Assembly (NCBI GenBank): GCA_936940865.1
Contig: CAKZJB010000006.1
Location: 1 to 64,000 of the forward strand
Length of the DNA stretch: 64,000 bases
From: an uncultured Asticcacaulis sp.
Lineage (GTDB): Bacteria > Pseudomonadota > Alphaproteobacteria > Caulobacterales > Caulobacteraceae
Reading direction: 5' to 3'
The stretch's first letter is position 1. Each line of letters begins with the position of its first letter. The translations under genes and the position numbers were made by a program. Positions 50,660 to 60,101 of the stretch are shown here, piece after piece. The notes beneath the pieces are model-generated. The model searched no databases, was not told the origin of the DNA, and saw nothing but the letters and a program-made list of their open reading frames with translations.

Positions 50660-50825
50660 AGGACTGAAGAACAGGCTTCGGGCAGAGGGGCCGCCGCTGC
50701 CGAACACCGGCGGCGGAGGAAGTGGGATACCAGACATGCTACGCGGTCTTGCCACATGAACCTCACAGGTCTTAAAGCCTGAAGGCGCGGCCAGCGTAAA
50801 CGCCCGCCGCACACCCATTGGAGGA
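50660..50825 (+). ncRNA. Structured RNA candidate, possibly 6S RNA
   Basis: The 342-base gap between phoH and the gamma-carbonic anhydrase has no good reading frame but folds well. TACGC-GGTC-tt-GCC pairs with GGC-gc-GGCC-a-GCGTA around an inner CAGG-tcttaaag-CCTG hairpin, and an outer GGCGGCGG/CCGCCGC helix encloses it. The GGTC/GGCC pairing needs a G-U pair on this strand and is broken on the other, which favours plus. Segments such as AAGGCGCGGCCAGCG and a long rod with a central open region resemble alphaproteobacterial 6S RNA as I remember it. Ends and identity are uncertain. Confidence 0.4.
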
Positions 50826-50936
50826 GACCTGATTCCCCCGTAAGGATGCTATCAGATTCTCCCTGCCGGGTTACCGAAATCTTAAAAATCGCAGCCCTGT
50901 GGATAAATTCACGGAACTGTAATATCCGGAGGCTTT

Positions 50937-51479
50937 ATGCCTGTTTACGCACTCGATGATGTTTCGCCCGCCCTGCCGGAAGAGGGAACGCACTGGATCG
51001 CCCCCGACGCGTCCGTCGTCGGCAACGTGCGGATGGGCGAGGGCGCCAGCGTCTGGTTCGGGGCCGTGGTGCGCGGCGACAACGACCCCATCACGATCGG
51101 CGCCCGCAGCAACATCCAGGACGCAAGCGTGCTGCATTCCGATCCGGGCAGCCCGCTGACGATCGGCGAGGGCGTTACCGTGGGGCATAAGGCGGTGCTG
51201 CACGGCTGCACCATTGGTGACAATTCGCTGATCGGCATCGGCGCCGTGGTGTTGAACCGCGCTCGCATCGGCAGGAACAGCCTGGTGGGGGCGGGCGCGT
51301 TGGTGACCGAGGGAAAGGAATTTCCCGACGGCGTGCTGATCGTGGGTTCGCCGGCGCGGGCGGTGCGTGAACTGACACCGGAGCAGATCGAAGGCCTCAG
51401 GCGCTCGGCGGAGCACTATGTCGGCAATGCGCAAAGGTTTGCGAGGGGACTGAAGCTTTTTTCTCCTCCCCGTCGTTAG
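50937..51479 (+). CDS. Gamma-carbonic anhydrase-like hexapeptide protein
   Basis: A 180-residue left-handed beta-helix protein. Hexapeptide turns begin at [21 protein letters not shown]; the three metal-binding histidines are in SVLHSD and [13 protein letters not shown], and the Arg/Asp pair in VRGDNDPI is present. This is the YrdA/PaaY/Cam-like family, binding Zn or Fe, with uncertain carbonic anhydrase activity. The last residues (LFSPPRR) and the stop codon are encoded by the start of repeat locus F, so the C terminus has been shaped by the repeat. Confidence 0.93.
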   Translation: MPVYALDDVSPALPEEGTHWIAPDASVVGNVRMGEGASVWFGAVVRGDNDPITIGARSNIQDASVLHSDPGSPLTIGEGVTVGHKAVLHGCTIGDNSLIGIGAVVLNRARIGRNSLVGAGALVTEGKEFPDGVLIVGSPARAVRELTPEQIEGLRRSAEHYVGNAQRFARGLKLFSPPRR

Positions 51480-51490
51480 ATGGGGAGGAG
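51463..51490. repeat. Intergenic palindromic repeat, locus F (minimal hairpin)
   Basis: TTCTCCTCCCCGTCGTTAGATGGGGAGGAGAA: the simple hairpin unit alone, in a gap between convergent genes. It starts inside the carbonic anhydrase coding region and carries its stop codon. Confidence 0.8.
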
Positions 51491-51497
51491 AAATTGG

Positions 51498-51965
51498 CTA
51501 CGACGCCGCCCTGGCCTCGGCTATGCCCTTGTTGGCAAGCTGGTCGGCGCGTTCGTTGAGGTCGTGGCCGGCGTGACCCTTGACCCAGTGCCAGCGGATG
51601 GTGTGGCCCTTCTGCGCGGCGTCCAGGCGAATCCACAGGTCGTCGTTCTTAACCGGCTTGTTGTCGGCCGTCTTCCAGCCGCGCTTCTTCCAGCCGTGGA
51701 TCCATTCCTTGATGCCCTTCAGCACATACTGGCTGTCGGCATGCAGATCGACGTCGCAGGGCTTTTTCAGCGCCTCCAGCGCCTGGATGACGGCCATCAG
51801 TTCCATGCGGTTGTTCGTCGTCACCCCCTCGTAGCCATACAGCTCCTTTTCATGGCCGTTGGCCATCAGGATCGCACCCCAGCCGCCCTTGCCCGGATTG
51901 CCCTTGCAGGCCCCGTCCGTATAGATTTCGACCTTTGGTTTCACGCTGGCGCTGGGCGGCTTCAT
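51498..51965 (-). CDS. rnhA: Ribonuclease HI
   Basis: A 155-residue enzyme cutting RNA in RNA-DNA hybrids. The catalytic residues are in [12 protein letters not shown] (Asp), [10 protein letters not shown] (Glu), HADSQYV (Asp) and NERADQLA (Asp), and the basic protrusion [17 protein letters not shown] is present. The start ATG at 51965 overlaps the ispH stop by four bases, so they are translationally coupled, an order I recall from other Caulobacterales. Confidence 0.97.
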   Translation of the reverse strand: MKPPSASVKPKVEIYTDGACKGNPGKGGWGAILMANGHEKELYGYEGVTTNNRMELMAVIQALEALKKPCDVDLHADSQYVLKGIKEWIHGWKKRGWKTADNKPVKNDDLWIRLDAAQKGHTIRWHWVKGHAGHDLNERADQLANKGIAEARAAS

Positions 51966-52915
51966 GCTTGTGTCAGCACGCGCGGCAACTTGAACGTCAC
52001 GGTTTCCTTGACGCCGGAATTTTCGATGATCTCGGCGTCAAAGCGCTCCGTCACCGCCCTGATCAGGTCGGTAATCAGATTTTCCGGCGCCGACGCGCCC
52101 GCCGAAATGCCCAGCGTGTCGACGCCGTCGAACCACGACCAGTCGACGTGGCTGGCGTCGTCGACCAGATGGGCGGCGCGGGCGCCGGCGCGCAGGGCGA
52201 CCTCGACCAGGCGCTGCGAATTGGACGACTTGGCCGAGCCGATCACCAGGACCAGGTCGCAATCGGCTCCGATCTGCTTGACGGCCTCCTGGCGGTTGGT
52301 GGTGGCGTAGCAGATATCTTCCTTGTGCGGCTCGGCGATGTCCGGAAAGCGCTCTTTCAGCACGCCGACGATATCCGACGTGTCGTCGACCGACAGGGTG
52401 GTTTGCGTGACGAAGGCGACGTTCTTCGCGTCCTTCGGCGTAAAGGCGCGCGCATCCTCGACGGTTTCGATCAGCCTGACCGATCCTTCCGGCAACTGGC
52501 CCATGGTGCCGATGACCTCGGGGTGGCCGGCATGGCCGATCAGCACGATTTCGCGGCCTTCGCGGAAATGGCGCTCGGCCTCGACATGGACCTTGGAGAC
52601 CAGCGGACAAGTGGCGTCGAGATAGAACATGTTGCGCGACCTGGCCTCGGCCGGGACCGATTTCGGTACGCCGTGCGCGGAAAACACGACCGGGCGGTCG
52701 GGCGGGCACTGTTCCAGTTCCTTGACGAAGACGGCGCCCAGCGCCTTCAGCCGGTCGACGACGTGTCGGTTGTGCACGATCTCATGGCGCACATATACCG
52801 GCGCGCCGTAAAGTTCGAGCGCGCGTTCGACGATCTGGATGGCGCGGTCGACGCCCGCGCAGAAGCCGCGCGGCGTGGCGAGATAGACCTTGAGGCGTTG
52901 AGGAGCAGGGGACAT
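51962..52915 (-). CDS. ispH: 4-hydroxy-3-methylbut-2-enyl diphosphate reductase
   Basis: A 317-residue iron-sulphur enzyme for the last step of the non-mevalonate isoprenoid pathway, making IPP and DMAPP. The three cluster cysteines are in [24 protein letters not shown] and [14 protein letters not shown]. Substrate-binding [20 protein letters not shown] and the [11 protein letters not shown] region are intact. The length is normal. The upstream 218-base spacer up to the next divergent gene has no recognisable feature. Confidence 0.97.
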   Translation of the reverse strand: MSPAPQRLKVYLATPRGFCAGVDRAIQIVERALELYGAPVYVRHEIVHNRHVVDRLKALGAVFVKELEQCPPDRPVVFSAHGVPKSVPAEARSRNMFYLDATCPLVSKVHVEAERHFREGREIVLIGHAGHPEVIGTMGQLPEGSVRLIETVEDARAFTPKDAKNVAFVTQTTLSVDDTSDIVGVLKERFPDIAEPHKEDICYATTNRQEAVKQIGADCDLVLVIGSAKSSNSQRLVEVALRAGARAAHLVDDASHVDWSWFDGVDTLGISAGASAPENLITDLIRAVTERFDAEIIENSGVKETVTFKLPRVLTQA

Positions 52916-53133
52916 GACTCGTCATGTAAGGCTTTTTGGCTGTGCGCGCCATAGCGGAGGCGCAGATGACGCAGATATCACACCTGAATATCCTCCGCCG
53001 CGATTTGGCCTTACTCCGTCGATAAAACCCTTTGAATTCGCACCCGCAGGCGCTACACATCGCCTGAAGGCTCCGTCTTCGGGGGAGGCTGAGCCGCTGA
53101 CTGTTCCCCGTACTTTTAGGAATCGCCACGCCC

Positions 53134-53802
53134 ATGATGCCTTTCTCGCGTAGACTTCTGGCCGGCCTGTGCATCGGTGTCCTTCTGAACACCGGAGCCG
53201 TCGTCGTTGCCCACGCCCAGCAGCGGGGCGGCGACCAGAGCGACGACGACAAGGCCCAGGAACGCGCCAAAAAGGACGAAGAGTGGGGCGACCGCCAGCT
53301 GTCGCTCAAGAAGCTGCATGCCGAAGGCCCGTGCCCCTACGTCAAGGTCCTGTACGACGCCGCGCGCTATCATGAGTTCAAGGACAACAAGGAAACCAGC
53401 AGCGCCGCCCAATGGACCGGCGAAATCAACGGCGTGAATTCCGATTGCGCCTACAAGGGCGGCGAGCCGATCCAGGTCGGCATGGACATCGGCTTTTCGC
53501 TGGGCCGCGGCGCGGAGGCCGACGGCCAGACCAAGGTCTATCACTACTGGGTGGCTGTGACCGAGCGCGACAAGACCGTGCTGGCCAAGCAGGAATTCGA
53601 TCTGCCCATCACCTTCGCGCCCGGCGAGCAGCGTCGGGACGTCAATACCCGAATCGAAAACATCGTCATCCCGCGCAAGGACGCGACCATTTCGGGCTCG
53701 AACTTCGAAGTCCTGGTCGGTTTCGACGTGACGCCCGAAATGGCCGAGTTCAACCGCGAAGGCAAACACTTCCGCTTCGTCTCGAACGACGAAAAGAAGT
53801 AA
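53134..53802 (+). CDS. Exported protein of unknown function
   Basis: A 222-residue protein with a signal peptide (RRLLAGLCIGVLLNTGAVVVAHAQ). The mature part starts with a charged helix (DDDKAQERAKKDEEWGDRQ), then mostly beta sequence with a Cys pair (GPCPYV, NSDCAYKG), probably disulphide-bonded. Possible starts are the two adjacent ATGs (53134 or 53137). I recall similar uncharacterised exported proteins in Caulobacterales but cannot name a family. A perfect hairpin follows at once. Confidence 0.75.
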   Translation: MMPFSRRLLAGLCIGVLLNTGAVVVAHAQQRGGDQSDDDKAQERAKKDEEWGDRQLSLKKLHAEGPCPYVKVLYDAARYHEFKDNKETSSAAQWTGEINGVNSDCAYKGGEPIQVGMDIGFSLGRGAEADGQTKVYHYWVAVTERDKTVLAKQEFDLPITFAPGEQRRDVNTRIENIVIPRKDATISGSNFEVLVGFDVTPEMAEFNREGKHFRFVSNDEKK

Positions 53803-53804
53803 AT

Positions 53805-53839
53805 CCAACGGCAATTGGATTTGGCTGAATTGCCGTTGG
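53805..53839. terminator. Perfect 12-bp inverted repeat after the exported protein
   Basis: CCAACGGCAATT and AATTGCCGTTGG flank an 11-base loop, starting two bases after the stop. No T run follows, so it may stabilise the mRNA end or act with Rho. Confidence 0.65.
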
Positions 53840-54014
53840 CAAGCGCTGGCGCGCGCCGCCCTCTTGTCCTCAAGGCGCGAACCGGGCCGACGCTTCGGCG
53901 TCGGGATAACGCTTCATGGGCGGCGAGCCATGCGGCGTCCGAGCTGAAACAATGCTTGTCATAGGGAAAGGGTCTGCTTAAGAAGCCGGGGTTTCCCGCC
54001 TTCCGGATCATTCC

Positions 54015-55838
54015 ATGTCTGACGCTTTCGCTCCTTCGCACGATTTCAAGACGCAACTGACCGATCTGGCCTCGGCCGCTTTCGCCGCAGAGGGATTCGA
54101 CGCGTCCGCCGGCCGGGTCCAGCCGTCCGACCGTCCCGACCTGGCCGATTTCCAATGCAATGGCGCCCTCAGCGTCGCCAAGCAGGCGAAGGCCAATCCG
54201 CGTGAGGTCGCCACCAAGATCGTCGCGCACTTCGCCGGCGACGACCGTCTGAAAAGCACCGATATCGCCGGCCCGGGCTTCCTCAACTTCGTGCTTTCGG
54301 ATCGCGCCCTGAGCACCCGCGCCAATGAAATCGCCGCCGATCCGCGCATCGGCGCACCCGGCGTTGCGCAAAGGCGCAAGGTAATCATCGATTTCGGCGG
54401 CCCCAATGTCGCCAAGGAAATGCACATCGGTCACCTGCGCACCGCCGTGATTGGCGAAAGCCTGAAACGCGTCATGCGCTTCATGGGCGATGAGGTCATC
54501 GGCGATGCCCATTTCGGCGACTGGGGCTACCAGATGGGCTTGCTGATCGTGGCGCTCAGGGAAGAGCAGCCGGGCCTGCCGTACTATGACGAGGGCTTTA
54601 CCGGCGACTATCCGGCCCAGCCGCCTGTGACGCTCGACGATCTCGGCCGCATCTACCCGGCGGCGTCCGAACGCGGCAAGACCGATACCGCCTTCCGCGA
54701 CATGGCGCGCAAGGCGACCAAGGAATTGCAGGCCGGCCGCAGGGGCTACCGCGCCCTGTGGCAGCACTTCGTCACGGTCAGCCGTGAAGCGCTGAAACGC
54801 GACTATGCCGCGCTCGGCGTCGAGTTCGACCTGTGGTACGGCGAATCCGACGCCGACCCTTATGTCGAGCCGATGATTGCCGATCTCGACGCCAAGGGGC
54901 TTCTGGTCGATGACCAGGGCGCTCGCGTCGTCCACGTCGCCAAGCCCGGCGAGACGCGCAAGAAGAAGCTCGACGACGGCTCGGTGATCGAAGTCCCCAG
55001 CCCGCCGCCGCTGCTGGCCGTGTCGTCGGAAGGCTCTGCCATGTACGGCACCACCGACGTCGCCACCATCGTTCAGCGCCAGAAGGAATTCGGCCCGGAC
55101 CTCAGCCTCTATATCGTCGACCAGCGTCAGGCCGAGCACTTCGAACAGGTCTTCCGCACGGCCTATCTCGCCGGCTACGCCCGCGAAGGCCAGCTTGAAC
55201 ACGCCGCCAACGGCACGGTCAACGGCCCCGACGGCAAGCCGTACAAGACGCGCGACGGCGGCACGCTGAAGCTGCATGTCCTGCTGGCCGAAGCGATCGA
55301 AAAGGCGACCGAACGGCTGCGCGAGGCCGGGCTGGGTGGGGGGCTGTCGGAAGCGCAGTTCGCCGACACGGCGCACAAGGTCGCGGTCGCCGCGCTCAAG
55401 TTCGCCGAGTTGTCGAACCACCGCCTGACCAACTACATCTTCGATCTCGACCGCTTCACGACCTTCGAAGGCAAGACCGGGCCGTACCTGCTGTATCAGG
55501 CCGTGCGCATGAAATCGATCCTGCGCAAGGCAGCGGAGCAGGGGCTGGCGGCCGGCACGATCGAGGTGACCGAGCCCGCCGAGCGAGAACTCGTCCTGCT
55601 GCTCGACGGCTTCGACGGTGCGCTCAAGGAAACCTATATCAAACGGGCGCCGAACCTGCTGGCGGACCACGTCTACCGGCTGGCCCAGGCGTTTTCGAAG
55701 TTCTATGCCGCCTGTCCGGTCCTGGCGGGTGACGATGCCGCCATCAAGGCGTCGCGCCTTGGCCTTGTGACCTTGACATTGAAGCAACTGGAACTGGGCC
55801 TCGACCTGATGGGCCTGTCGTCCCCAGACCAGATGTAA
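54015..55838 (+). CDS. argS: Arginyl-tRNA synthetase
   Basis: A 607-residue class I synthetase. An N-terminal Add-1 domain ([16 protein letters not shown]) is followed by the HIGH motif in [17 protein letters not shown], the [10 protein letters not shown] stretch, [17 protein letters not shown]-type central region, and the anticodon-binding helical domain with [16 protein letters not shown] near the end. A KMSKS-like loop is not conserved, as is usual in ArgRS. The length is normal. It is followed by repeat locus G. Confidence 0.96.
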   Translation: MSDAFAPSHDFKTQLTDLASAAFAAEGFDASAGRVQPSDRPDLADFQCNGALSVAKQAKANPREVATKIVAHFAGDDRLKSTDIAGPGFLNFVLSDRALSTRANEIAADPRIGAPGVAQRRKVIIDFGGPNVAKEMHIGHLRTAVIGESLKRVMRFMGDEVIGDAHFGDWGYQMGLLIVALREEQPGLPYYDEGFTGDYPAQPPVTLDDLGRIYPAASERGKTDTAFRDMARKATKELQAGRRGYRALWQHFVTVSREALKRDYAALGVEFDLWYGESDADPYVEPMIADLDAKGLLVDDQGARVVHVAKPGETRKKKLDDGSVIEVPSPPPLLAVSSEGSAMYGTTDVATIVQRQKEFGPDLSLYIVDQRQAEHFEQVFRTAYLAGYAREGQLEHAANGTVNGPDGKPYKTRDGGTLKLHVLLAEAIEKATERLREAGLGGGLSEAQFADTAHKVAVAALKFAELSNHRLTNYIFDLDRFTTFEGKTGPYLLYQAVRMKSILRKAAEQGLAAGTIEVTEPAERELVLLLDGFDGALKETYIKRAPNLLADHVYRLAQAFSKFYAACPVLAGDDAAIKASRLGLVTLTLKQLELGLDLMGLSSPDQM

Positions 55839-55845
55839 AGCGCGG

Positions 55846-56044
55846 GAAAGTAAGAAACCCCACCACATCTCCTTCGCCTTGCTTCGCAAAGGCTCAGTCG
55901 TGCGGTCCCCCTCCCCATCGCTTCGCGACGGGGAGGTATGAGAACGGGAAACCGCGCTTACTTGTACCTCCCCGTTCCGAAGGAATGGGGAGGGGGACCA
56001 CCCGGAGCGTTAGCGCAGGGTGGTGGTGGGGTTTCTTGCTTTCT
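55846..56044. repeat. Intergenic palindromic repeat, locus G (double copy)
   Basis: A 200-base inverted pair filling most of the argS-NYN gap. The left half is AAGAAACCCCACCACATCTCC then GTGCGGTCCCCCTCCCCATC and GACGGGGAGGTATG. The right half is TACCTCCCCGTTCC, GGAATGGGGAGGGGGACCAC and GGTGGTGGTGGGGTTTCTTGC. The outer arms (AGAAACCCCACCAC / GTGGTGGGGTTTCT) are complementary. Confidence 0.85.
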
Positions 56045-56100
56045 AAATCTCGCCCGTTACGCAAATCCTGCTGACAAAACGCCGAACTTAGGCTTTAGTG

Positions 56101-56116
56101 TTACCGGCAGGTTAAC
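56101..56116 (+). promoter_or_regulatory. CtrA-like box upstream of the NYN gene
   Basis: TTAC-CGGCAGG-TTAAC differs from TTAA-N7-TTAAC by one base and ends 18 bases before the NYN start codon. Confidence 0.35.
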
Positions 56117-56134
56117 GCGGAACTTAGAAGCGTC

Positions 56135-56875
56135 ATGGCGTCGAAGCAGGGGCAGGGGAAAGACACGCGCGCAGGCGGCTGGCATCTGCCGCTGTTCCGC
56201 AAACGCGCCGCCTTCTATATTGACGGCTTCAATCTCTACCACGCCATCGACGCCTATAAGCGCCCTTATCTCAAATGGTTGAATCTCAAGGCTCTCGGCC
56301 GCGCCATTGCGCCGAAATCCGAGGTCGTCAAACGGATCGTCTGGTGCTCTGCCATCCGCCCTCAGAACAAGAGCAAGGTCAAGCGCCACGAAGACTATAT
56401 GAAGGCGTTGCAGGCCCAGGGCGTGCTTTGCCGCATGGGCCACTTTGTCCACGCCATGGACGGCTGCAATGCCTGCGGACATAGCTGGCAGCTTTCCGTC
56501 GAAAAGCAGGGCGACGTCAACCTGGCGCTGTCGATTGCGGCCGATGCCGAGGACGACCTGTTCGACGTCTGCTACCTCGTCACCGCCGACGGCGACCACG
56601 CCGCGACGGCCCGCTATCTCAAGCAGCGCTTCCCCAGGAAGAAGCTGGTCCTGGTGACGCCGCCCGGCCGTTATCACAACCGCCATATCGAACGCCTGGC
56701 CGACGCATGCGTCGAGATCGAGATGCACCATATCGAGGCGTCGCTTCTGCCGGAAATGACCAAGGTCCGCAAACGTCTGCTGGCCAAGCCGACCGTGATC
56801 GAGCGCCCCGAACAGTACGATCCGCCTCAACTGCGCGAAAAGGGCCATCTGCGCCTGATCGTCAACAACGGCTAA
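56135..56875 (+). CDS. NYN domain ribonuclease-like protein
   Basis: A 246-residue protein of the PIN-like NYN (LabA/DUF88) family. The metal-binding acidic residues are in AFYIDGFNLYHA, VEKQGDVNLALS and VTADGDHAATA, the standard order. A CNACGH cluster with an upstream Cys (GVLCRMGHF) may bind zinc. Cys-x2-Cys insertions of this kind are seen in some members. It probably cleaves RNA. The N terminus (MASKQGQGKDTR) is polar and could begin later. It faces the gcv operon from upstream and a CtrA-like box lies before it. Confidence 0.88.
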   Translation: MASKQGQGKDTRAGGWHLPLFRKRAAFYIDGFNLYHAIDAYKRPYLKWLNLKALGRAIAPKSEVVKRIVWCSAIRPQNKSKVKRHEDYMKALQAQGVLCRMGHFVHAMDGCNACGHSWQLSVEKQGDVNLALSIAADAEDDLFDVCYLVTADGDHAATARYLKQRFPRKKLVLVTPPGRYHNRHIERLADACVEIEMHHIEASLLPEMTKVRKRLLAKPTVIERPEQYDPPQLREKGHLRLIVNNG

Positions 56876-56944
56876 TTCATATTTGCCGTGAGCGGGGTGT
56901 CGCGCCTTGACTCTTCCCCGCCCCGCAGGCACAAGGCGATCGTT

Positions 56945-57135
56945 CTTGCGGGAGAGATCGCGACTCAGGTCGCGACGCCGAAGGCGCAACCGCCCCGGAA
57001 ACGCTCAGGCCCACGGACCGCAAGACACGCTAAAACGCTGGAAAGTGATGCCTCGAGCATCCGCCGACGGAGCAAGGACGCTTGATTTCAGCGTCTAAAT
57101 CTCTCAGGCTATCAGGACAGCGGGGGCAGACACGT
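56945..57135 (+). promoter_or_regulatory. Tandem glycine riboswitch of the gcv operon
   Basis: Two consecutive aptamers lie in the 286-base leader of gcvT. Aptamer 1 has GCGGGAGAGATCGCG, CGCCGAAGGCGCAACC, CCGGAAACGCTCAGGC and GGACCG. Aptamer 2 has CCGCCGACGGAGCAAGGA, AAATCTCTCAGGC and AGGACAGCGGGG. These are the conserved GlyRS (gcvT-element) cores. Binding of glycine should switch on the cleavage genes. The expression platform lies between the second aptamer and the gcvT start, about 28 bases. It probably controls translation, since no terminator is seen. Confidence 0.93.
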
Positions 57136-57161
57136 TCCACAGACGATCTGCGAGTCCCGCC

Positions 57162-58286
57162 ATGGCCGACACCCACGACACTCCCCTCAAGTCCACTGTG
57201 CTCTGCGACCGCCACGTCGCGCTGGGTGCGCGCATGGTGCCGTTCGCCGGCTACACCATGCCGGTGCAGTATGAGGGCGTACTGGCCGAACATCGCTGGA
57301 CGCGCGAGAGTGCCGGCCTGTTCGATGTTTCGCACATGGGCCAGGCGCGCCTGACGGGCAATGACGCCGTCGCCACGCTGGAAAGCCTGACGCCGACAGA
57401 CTTTGCGGCGTTATCTCAAGGAAAGCAGAAATATTCCCTGCTCCTGAATGATACTTCCGGGATTCTGGATGATTGGATGGTGTCCCGGCCGGAGGAGGAC
57501 GGCTTCTTCCTGGTCGTCAACGCGGCCTGCAAGGACCAGGATTTTGAGATCATCGCCGGCAGCCTGATCGGTGACACGCGCTTCGAAGTCCTCGACGGCC
57601 GTTCGCTCTTGGCCCTGCAAGGCCCCAAGGCGAAGGACGTTATGCAATCGGTCTGCCCGGCCGCCTGTGCCATGTATTTCATGGACTGCGGCACGTTCGA
57701 GATCATGGGCGAGACGGCCTTTATCTCGCGCTCGGGCTATACGGGCGAGGACGGCTTCGAAATCAGCGTGCCCAATGCCATTGCCGGCGCCCTTTGGGAT
57801 CGCCTGCTGACCGATCCGCTGGTCAAGCCGATTGGTCTCGGCGCCCGCGACAGCCTGCGCATGGAAGCCGGCATGCCGCTCTACGGCCATGAAATGGATG
57901 CCGGCTATACGCTGGCCGAAGCCGACCTGAAATTCGCCATGTCCAAGTCGCGCTTCCTGCGTGGCGATATCAAGGGCATCGACCGCCTGAAAAAGCAGCT
58001 CGACGGCCATCTCGATCGCGTGCGCGTGGCGCTGAAAATCCTCAGCGGCCCGCCGGCGCGTGAAGGCGCCCCGATCGTTGCCAGGGACGGTGCTGTCCTG
58101 GGCAAGGTCACATCGGGCGGGCCGTCGCCGACCCTGGGCTATTCCATTGCCATGGGCTATGTGCCGCCCGCCGAATCTGCCGTCGGCACCGAGCTGGACG
58201 TCGAGGTCCGCGGCAAGCCCTATCCAGCCGTCATCGTTTCCCTGCCGTTCGTCGCCAACGGCTATCACCGTAAGCCCAAGGGGTAA
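57162..58286 (+). CDS. gcvT: Glycine cleavage system T protein (aminomethyltransferase)
   Basis: A 374-residue folate-dependent enzyme. It begins STVLCDRHVALGARMVPFAG, with ESAGLFDVSHMGQ, the tetrahydrofolate site region FISRSGYTGEDGFEI, and GARDSLRMEAGMPLYGHEM with the catalytic Asp region in the C-terminal part. It releases ammonia and transfers the methylene group from the H-protein aminomethyl to tetrahydrofolate. It is the first gene after the glycine riboswitch, and gcvH follows after 3 bases. Confidence 0.97.
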   Translation: MADTHDTPLKSTVLCDRHVALGARMVPFAGYTMPVQYEGVLAEHRWTRESAGLFDVSHMGQARLTGNDAVATLESLTPTDFAALSQGKQKYSLLLNDTSGILDDWMVSRPEEDGFFLVVNAACKDQDFEIIAGSLIGDTRFEVLDGRSLLALQGPKAKDVMQSVCPAACAMYFMDCGTFEIMGETAFISRSGYTGEDGFEISVPNAIAGALWDRLLTDPLVKPIGLGARDSLRMEAGMPLYGHEMDAGYTLAEADLKFAMSKSRFLRGDIKGIDRLKKQLDGHLDRVRVALKILSGPPAREGAPIVARDGAVLGKVTSGGPSPTLGYSIAMGYVPPAESAVGTELDVEVRGKPYPAVIVSLPFVANGYHRKPKG

Positions 58287-58289
58287 GTC

Positions 58290-58655
58290 ATGAAGTTCAC
58301 CAAGGATCACGAATGGGTCGAGGTCACCGGCGAGACCGCGCTGGTCGGCATCACCGCCTATGCCGCCAACGCGCTGGGCGATGTCGTCTTCGTTGAAGTC
58401 CCGGACGTCGGCAAGGCGCTGAAAAAGGGCGACAGCTTCGCCGTGGTCGAAAGCGTCAAGGCGGCGTCGGATGTCTATGCCCCGGTGTCGGGCGAGGTCG
58501 TCGAAGCCAATAATGAACTTCCGAACAGCCCCGACCTGGTCAATGCCGCCCCGGAAGGCGCCGGCTGGATCGCCAAGGTCAAGCTGTCGGACGCGTCGGA
58601 ACTCGACAGCCTGATGGACCGCGCCGCCTACGAAGCCTTCCTCGACACCCTGTAA
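58290..58655 (+). CDS. gcvH: Glycine cleavage system H protein
   Basis: A 121-residue lipoyl carrier. The lipoyl lysine is in [30 protein letters not shown] begins the domain and [20 protein letters not shown] follows. It shuttles the aminomethyl group between P, T and L proteins. It is 3 bases after gcvT. The gap to gcvPA (105 bases) contains a repeat copy, unusual inside an operon. Confidence 0.97.
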   Translation: MKFTKDHEWVEVTGETALVGITAYAANALGDVVFVEVPDVGKALKKGDSFAVVESVKAASDVYAPVSGEVVEANNELPNSPDLVNAAPEGAGWIAKVKLSDASELDSLMDRAAYEAFLDTL

Positions 58656-58686
58656 CCCTCCCGGATTCTTCCATTCGCGCGCCGTT

Positions 58687-58736
58687 TCTCCTCCCCATCA
58701 GAGATGGGGAGCGGGACCGCGAAGCGGTGGAGGGGT
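58687..58736. repeat. Intergenic palindromic repeat, locus H (inside gcv operon)
   Basis: TCTCCTCCCCATCAGAGATGGGGAG followed by the GGGACCGCGAAGCGGTGGAG module, between gcvH and gcvPA. It could form a partial terminator or set relative expression of P protein. Confidence 0.85.
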
Positions 58737-58760
58737 CAACTCCGAACTCTGGATGGTCTG

Positions 58761-60101
58761 ATGCGCTACCTCCCCTTAAGCGATACCGACCGGGCATCAA
58801 TGCTCGATACCATCGGCGTCAAGTCGATCGACGACCTGTTCGTCGACGTGCCGGCGCCCGCCCGCCGCGACGGCACCGTGGACCTGCCGAAATATGCCGG
58901 TGAAATGGAGGTCGAGGCGCAACTGAATGCGTTCGCCGCCGAAAACCTCAGCCCGTCGAAGGCGCCGTTCTTCATCGGCGCCGGCGCCTATCGCCACCAC
59001 ATCCCGGCGACGGTCGACCACATCATCCAGCGCTCGGAATTCCTGACCAGCTATACGCCGTACCAGCCGGAAATCGCACAAGGAACACTCCAGGTCCTGT
59101 TCGAGTTCCAGACCCAGGTGGCGCGCCTGACCGGCATGCCCGTGGCCAACGCTTCGCTCTACGACGGCTCGACCGCCGCGGCCGAAGGCGTGCTGATGGC
59201 GCAGCGCATCACCAGGCGCAACAAGGCGGTCCTGTCGGGCGGGCTGCATCCGCACTATCGCGAAACGATCGAGACCCTGGCCCACGCCGTCGGCATCGAG
59301 ACAGAGGCCTCGGCCTTGCAGGTCGACGGCGAAGCCGAGGTGCTGCAACATATCGACGCCAATACGGCCTGCGTCGTCGTTCAGACGCCGAACCTGTTCG
59401 GTACGGCCACCGACCTGACCGAGATCGCCAAGGCCGCCCAGGCCGCCGGCGCGCTGCTGATCGTCGTCGTCACCGAGGTCATGTCGCTGGGCCTGTTGAA
59501 GTCGCCTGGCGAAATGGGCGCCGATGTCGTCGCGGTCGAAGGCCAGTCGATCGGCGTGCCGCTGTCTTTCGGCGGCCCCTATGTCGGCCTGTTCGCCGCC
59601 AAGGAAAAGTACCTGCGGCAGATGCCGGGCCGCCTGTGCGGCGAAACGGTCGACGCCGACGGCGAGCGCGGCTTCGTGCTGACGCTGTCGACGCGTGAAC
59701 AGCATATCCGCCGCGACAAGGCGACTTCGAACATCTGCACCAATTCCGGCCTGTGCGCGCTGGCCTTCTCGATCCATCTGAGCCTGCTGGGGCAGACGGG
59801 GCTGAACCGCGTGGCCAGGATCAACTATGCCAAGGCGCACGCCCTCAAGGCCGAGCTGGCCAAGGTCGCGGGCGTCGAGGTCGTGACCCCGCGCTTCTTC
59901 AACGAATTCACCGTCAAGCTGCCCAAGGCCGCCGACGCCGTCGTCGAGGCCCTGGCGGCCAAGGGCATACTGGCGGGCGTGCCGGTTTCGCGCTTCGACA
60001 AGACTCCCGAATTCGCCAACCACCTGATCGTCGCGGCGACCGAAACCGTCAGCGACGCGGATATTGCGGCGCTTATCAGCGCCCTGAAGGAGGTCCTGTG
60101 A
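58761..60101 (+). CDS. gcvPA: Glycine dehydrogenase (decarboxylating) subunit 1
   Basis: A 446-residue alpha subunit of the two-subunit P protein. The ATG at 58761 gives [19 protein letters not shown], the normal family beginning. The track start runs back through the repeat. Features are [30 protein letters not shown], and [13 protein letters not shown], with the [12 protein letters not shown] stretch. The PLP lysine sits in the partner subunit. Its stop overlaps the gcvPB start by one base (TGATG). Confidence 0.96.
   Translation: MRYLPLSDTDRASMLDTIGVKSIDDLFVDVPAPARRDGTVDLPKYAGEMEVEAQLNAFAAENLSPSKAPFFIGAGAYRHHIPATVDHIIQRSEFLTSYTPYQPEIAQGTLQVLFEFQTQVARLTGMPVANASLYDGSTAAAEGVLMAQRITRRNKAVLSGGLHPHYRETIETLAHAVGIETEASALQVDGEAEVLQHIDANTACVVVQTPNLFGTATDLTEIAKAAQAAGALLIVVVTEVMSLGLLKSPGEMGADVVAVEGQSIGVPLSFGGPYVGLFAAKEKYLRQMPGRLCGETVDADGERGFVLTLSTREQHIRRDKATSNICTNSGLCALAFSIHLSLLGQTGLNRVARINYAKAHALKAELAKVAGVEVVTPRFFNEFTVKLPKAADAVVEALAAKGILAGVPVSRFDKTPEFANHLIVAATETVSDADIAALISALKEVL

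Noticed and set aside
52914-53153. 79-residue plus-strand ORF between ispH and the exported protein
   Set aside because: It overlaps the ispH start and the next gene's start, has no ribosome-binding site and no recognisable features.
53544-55889. 781-residue minus-strand ORF
   Set aside because: It covers argS and the exported protein on the opposite strand and has no recognisable domain.
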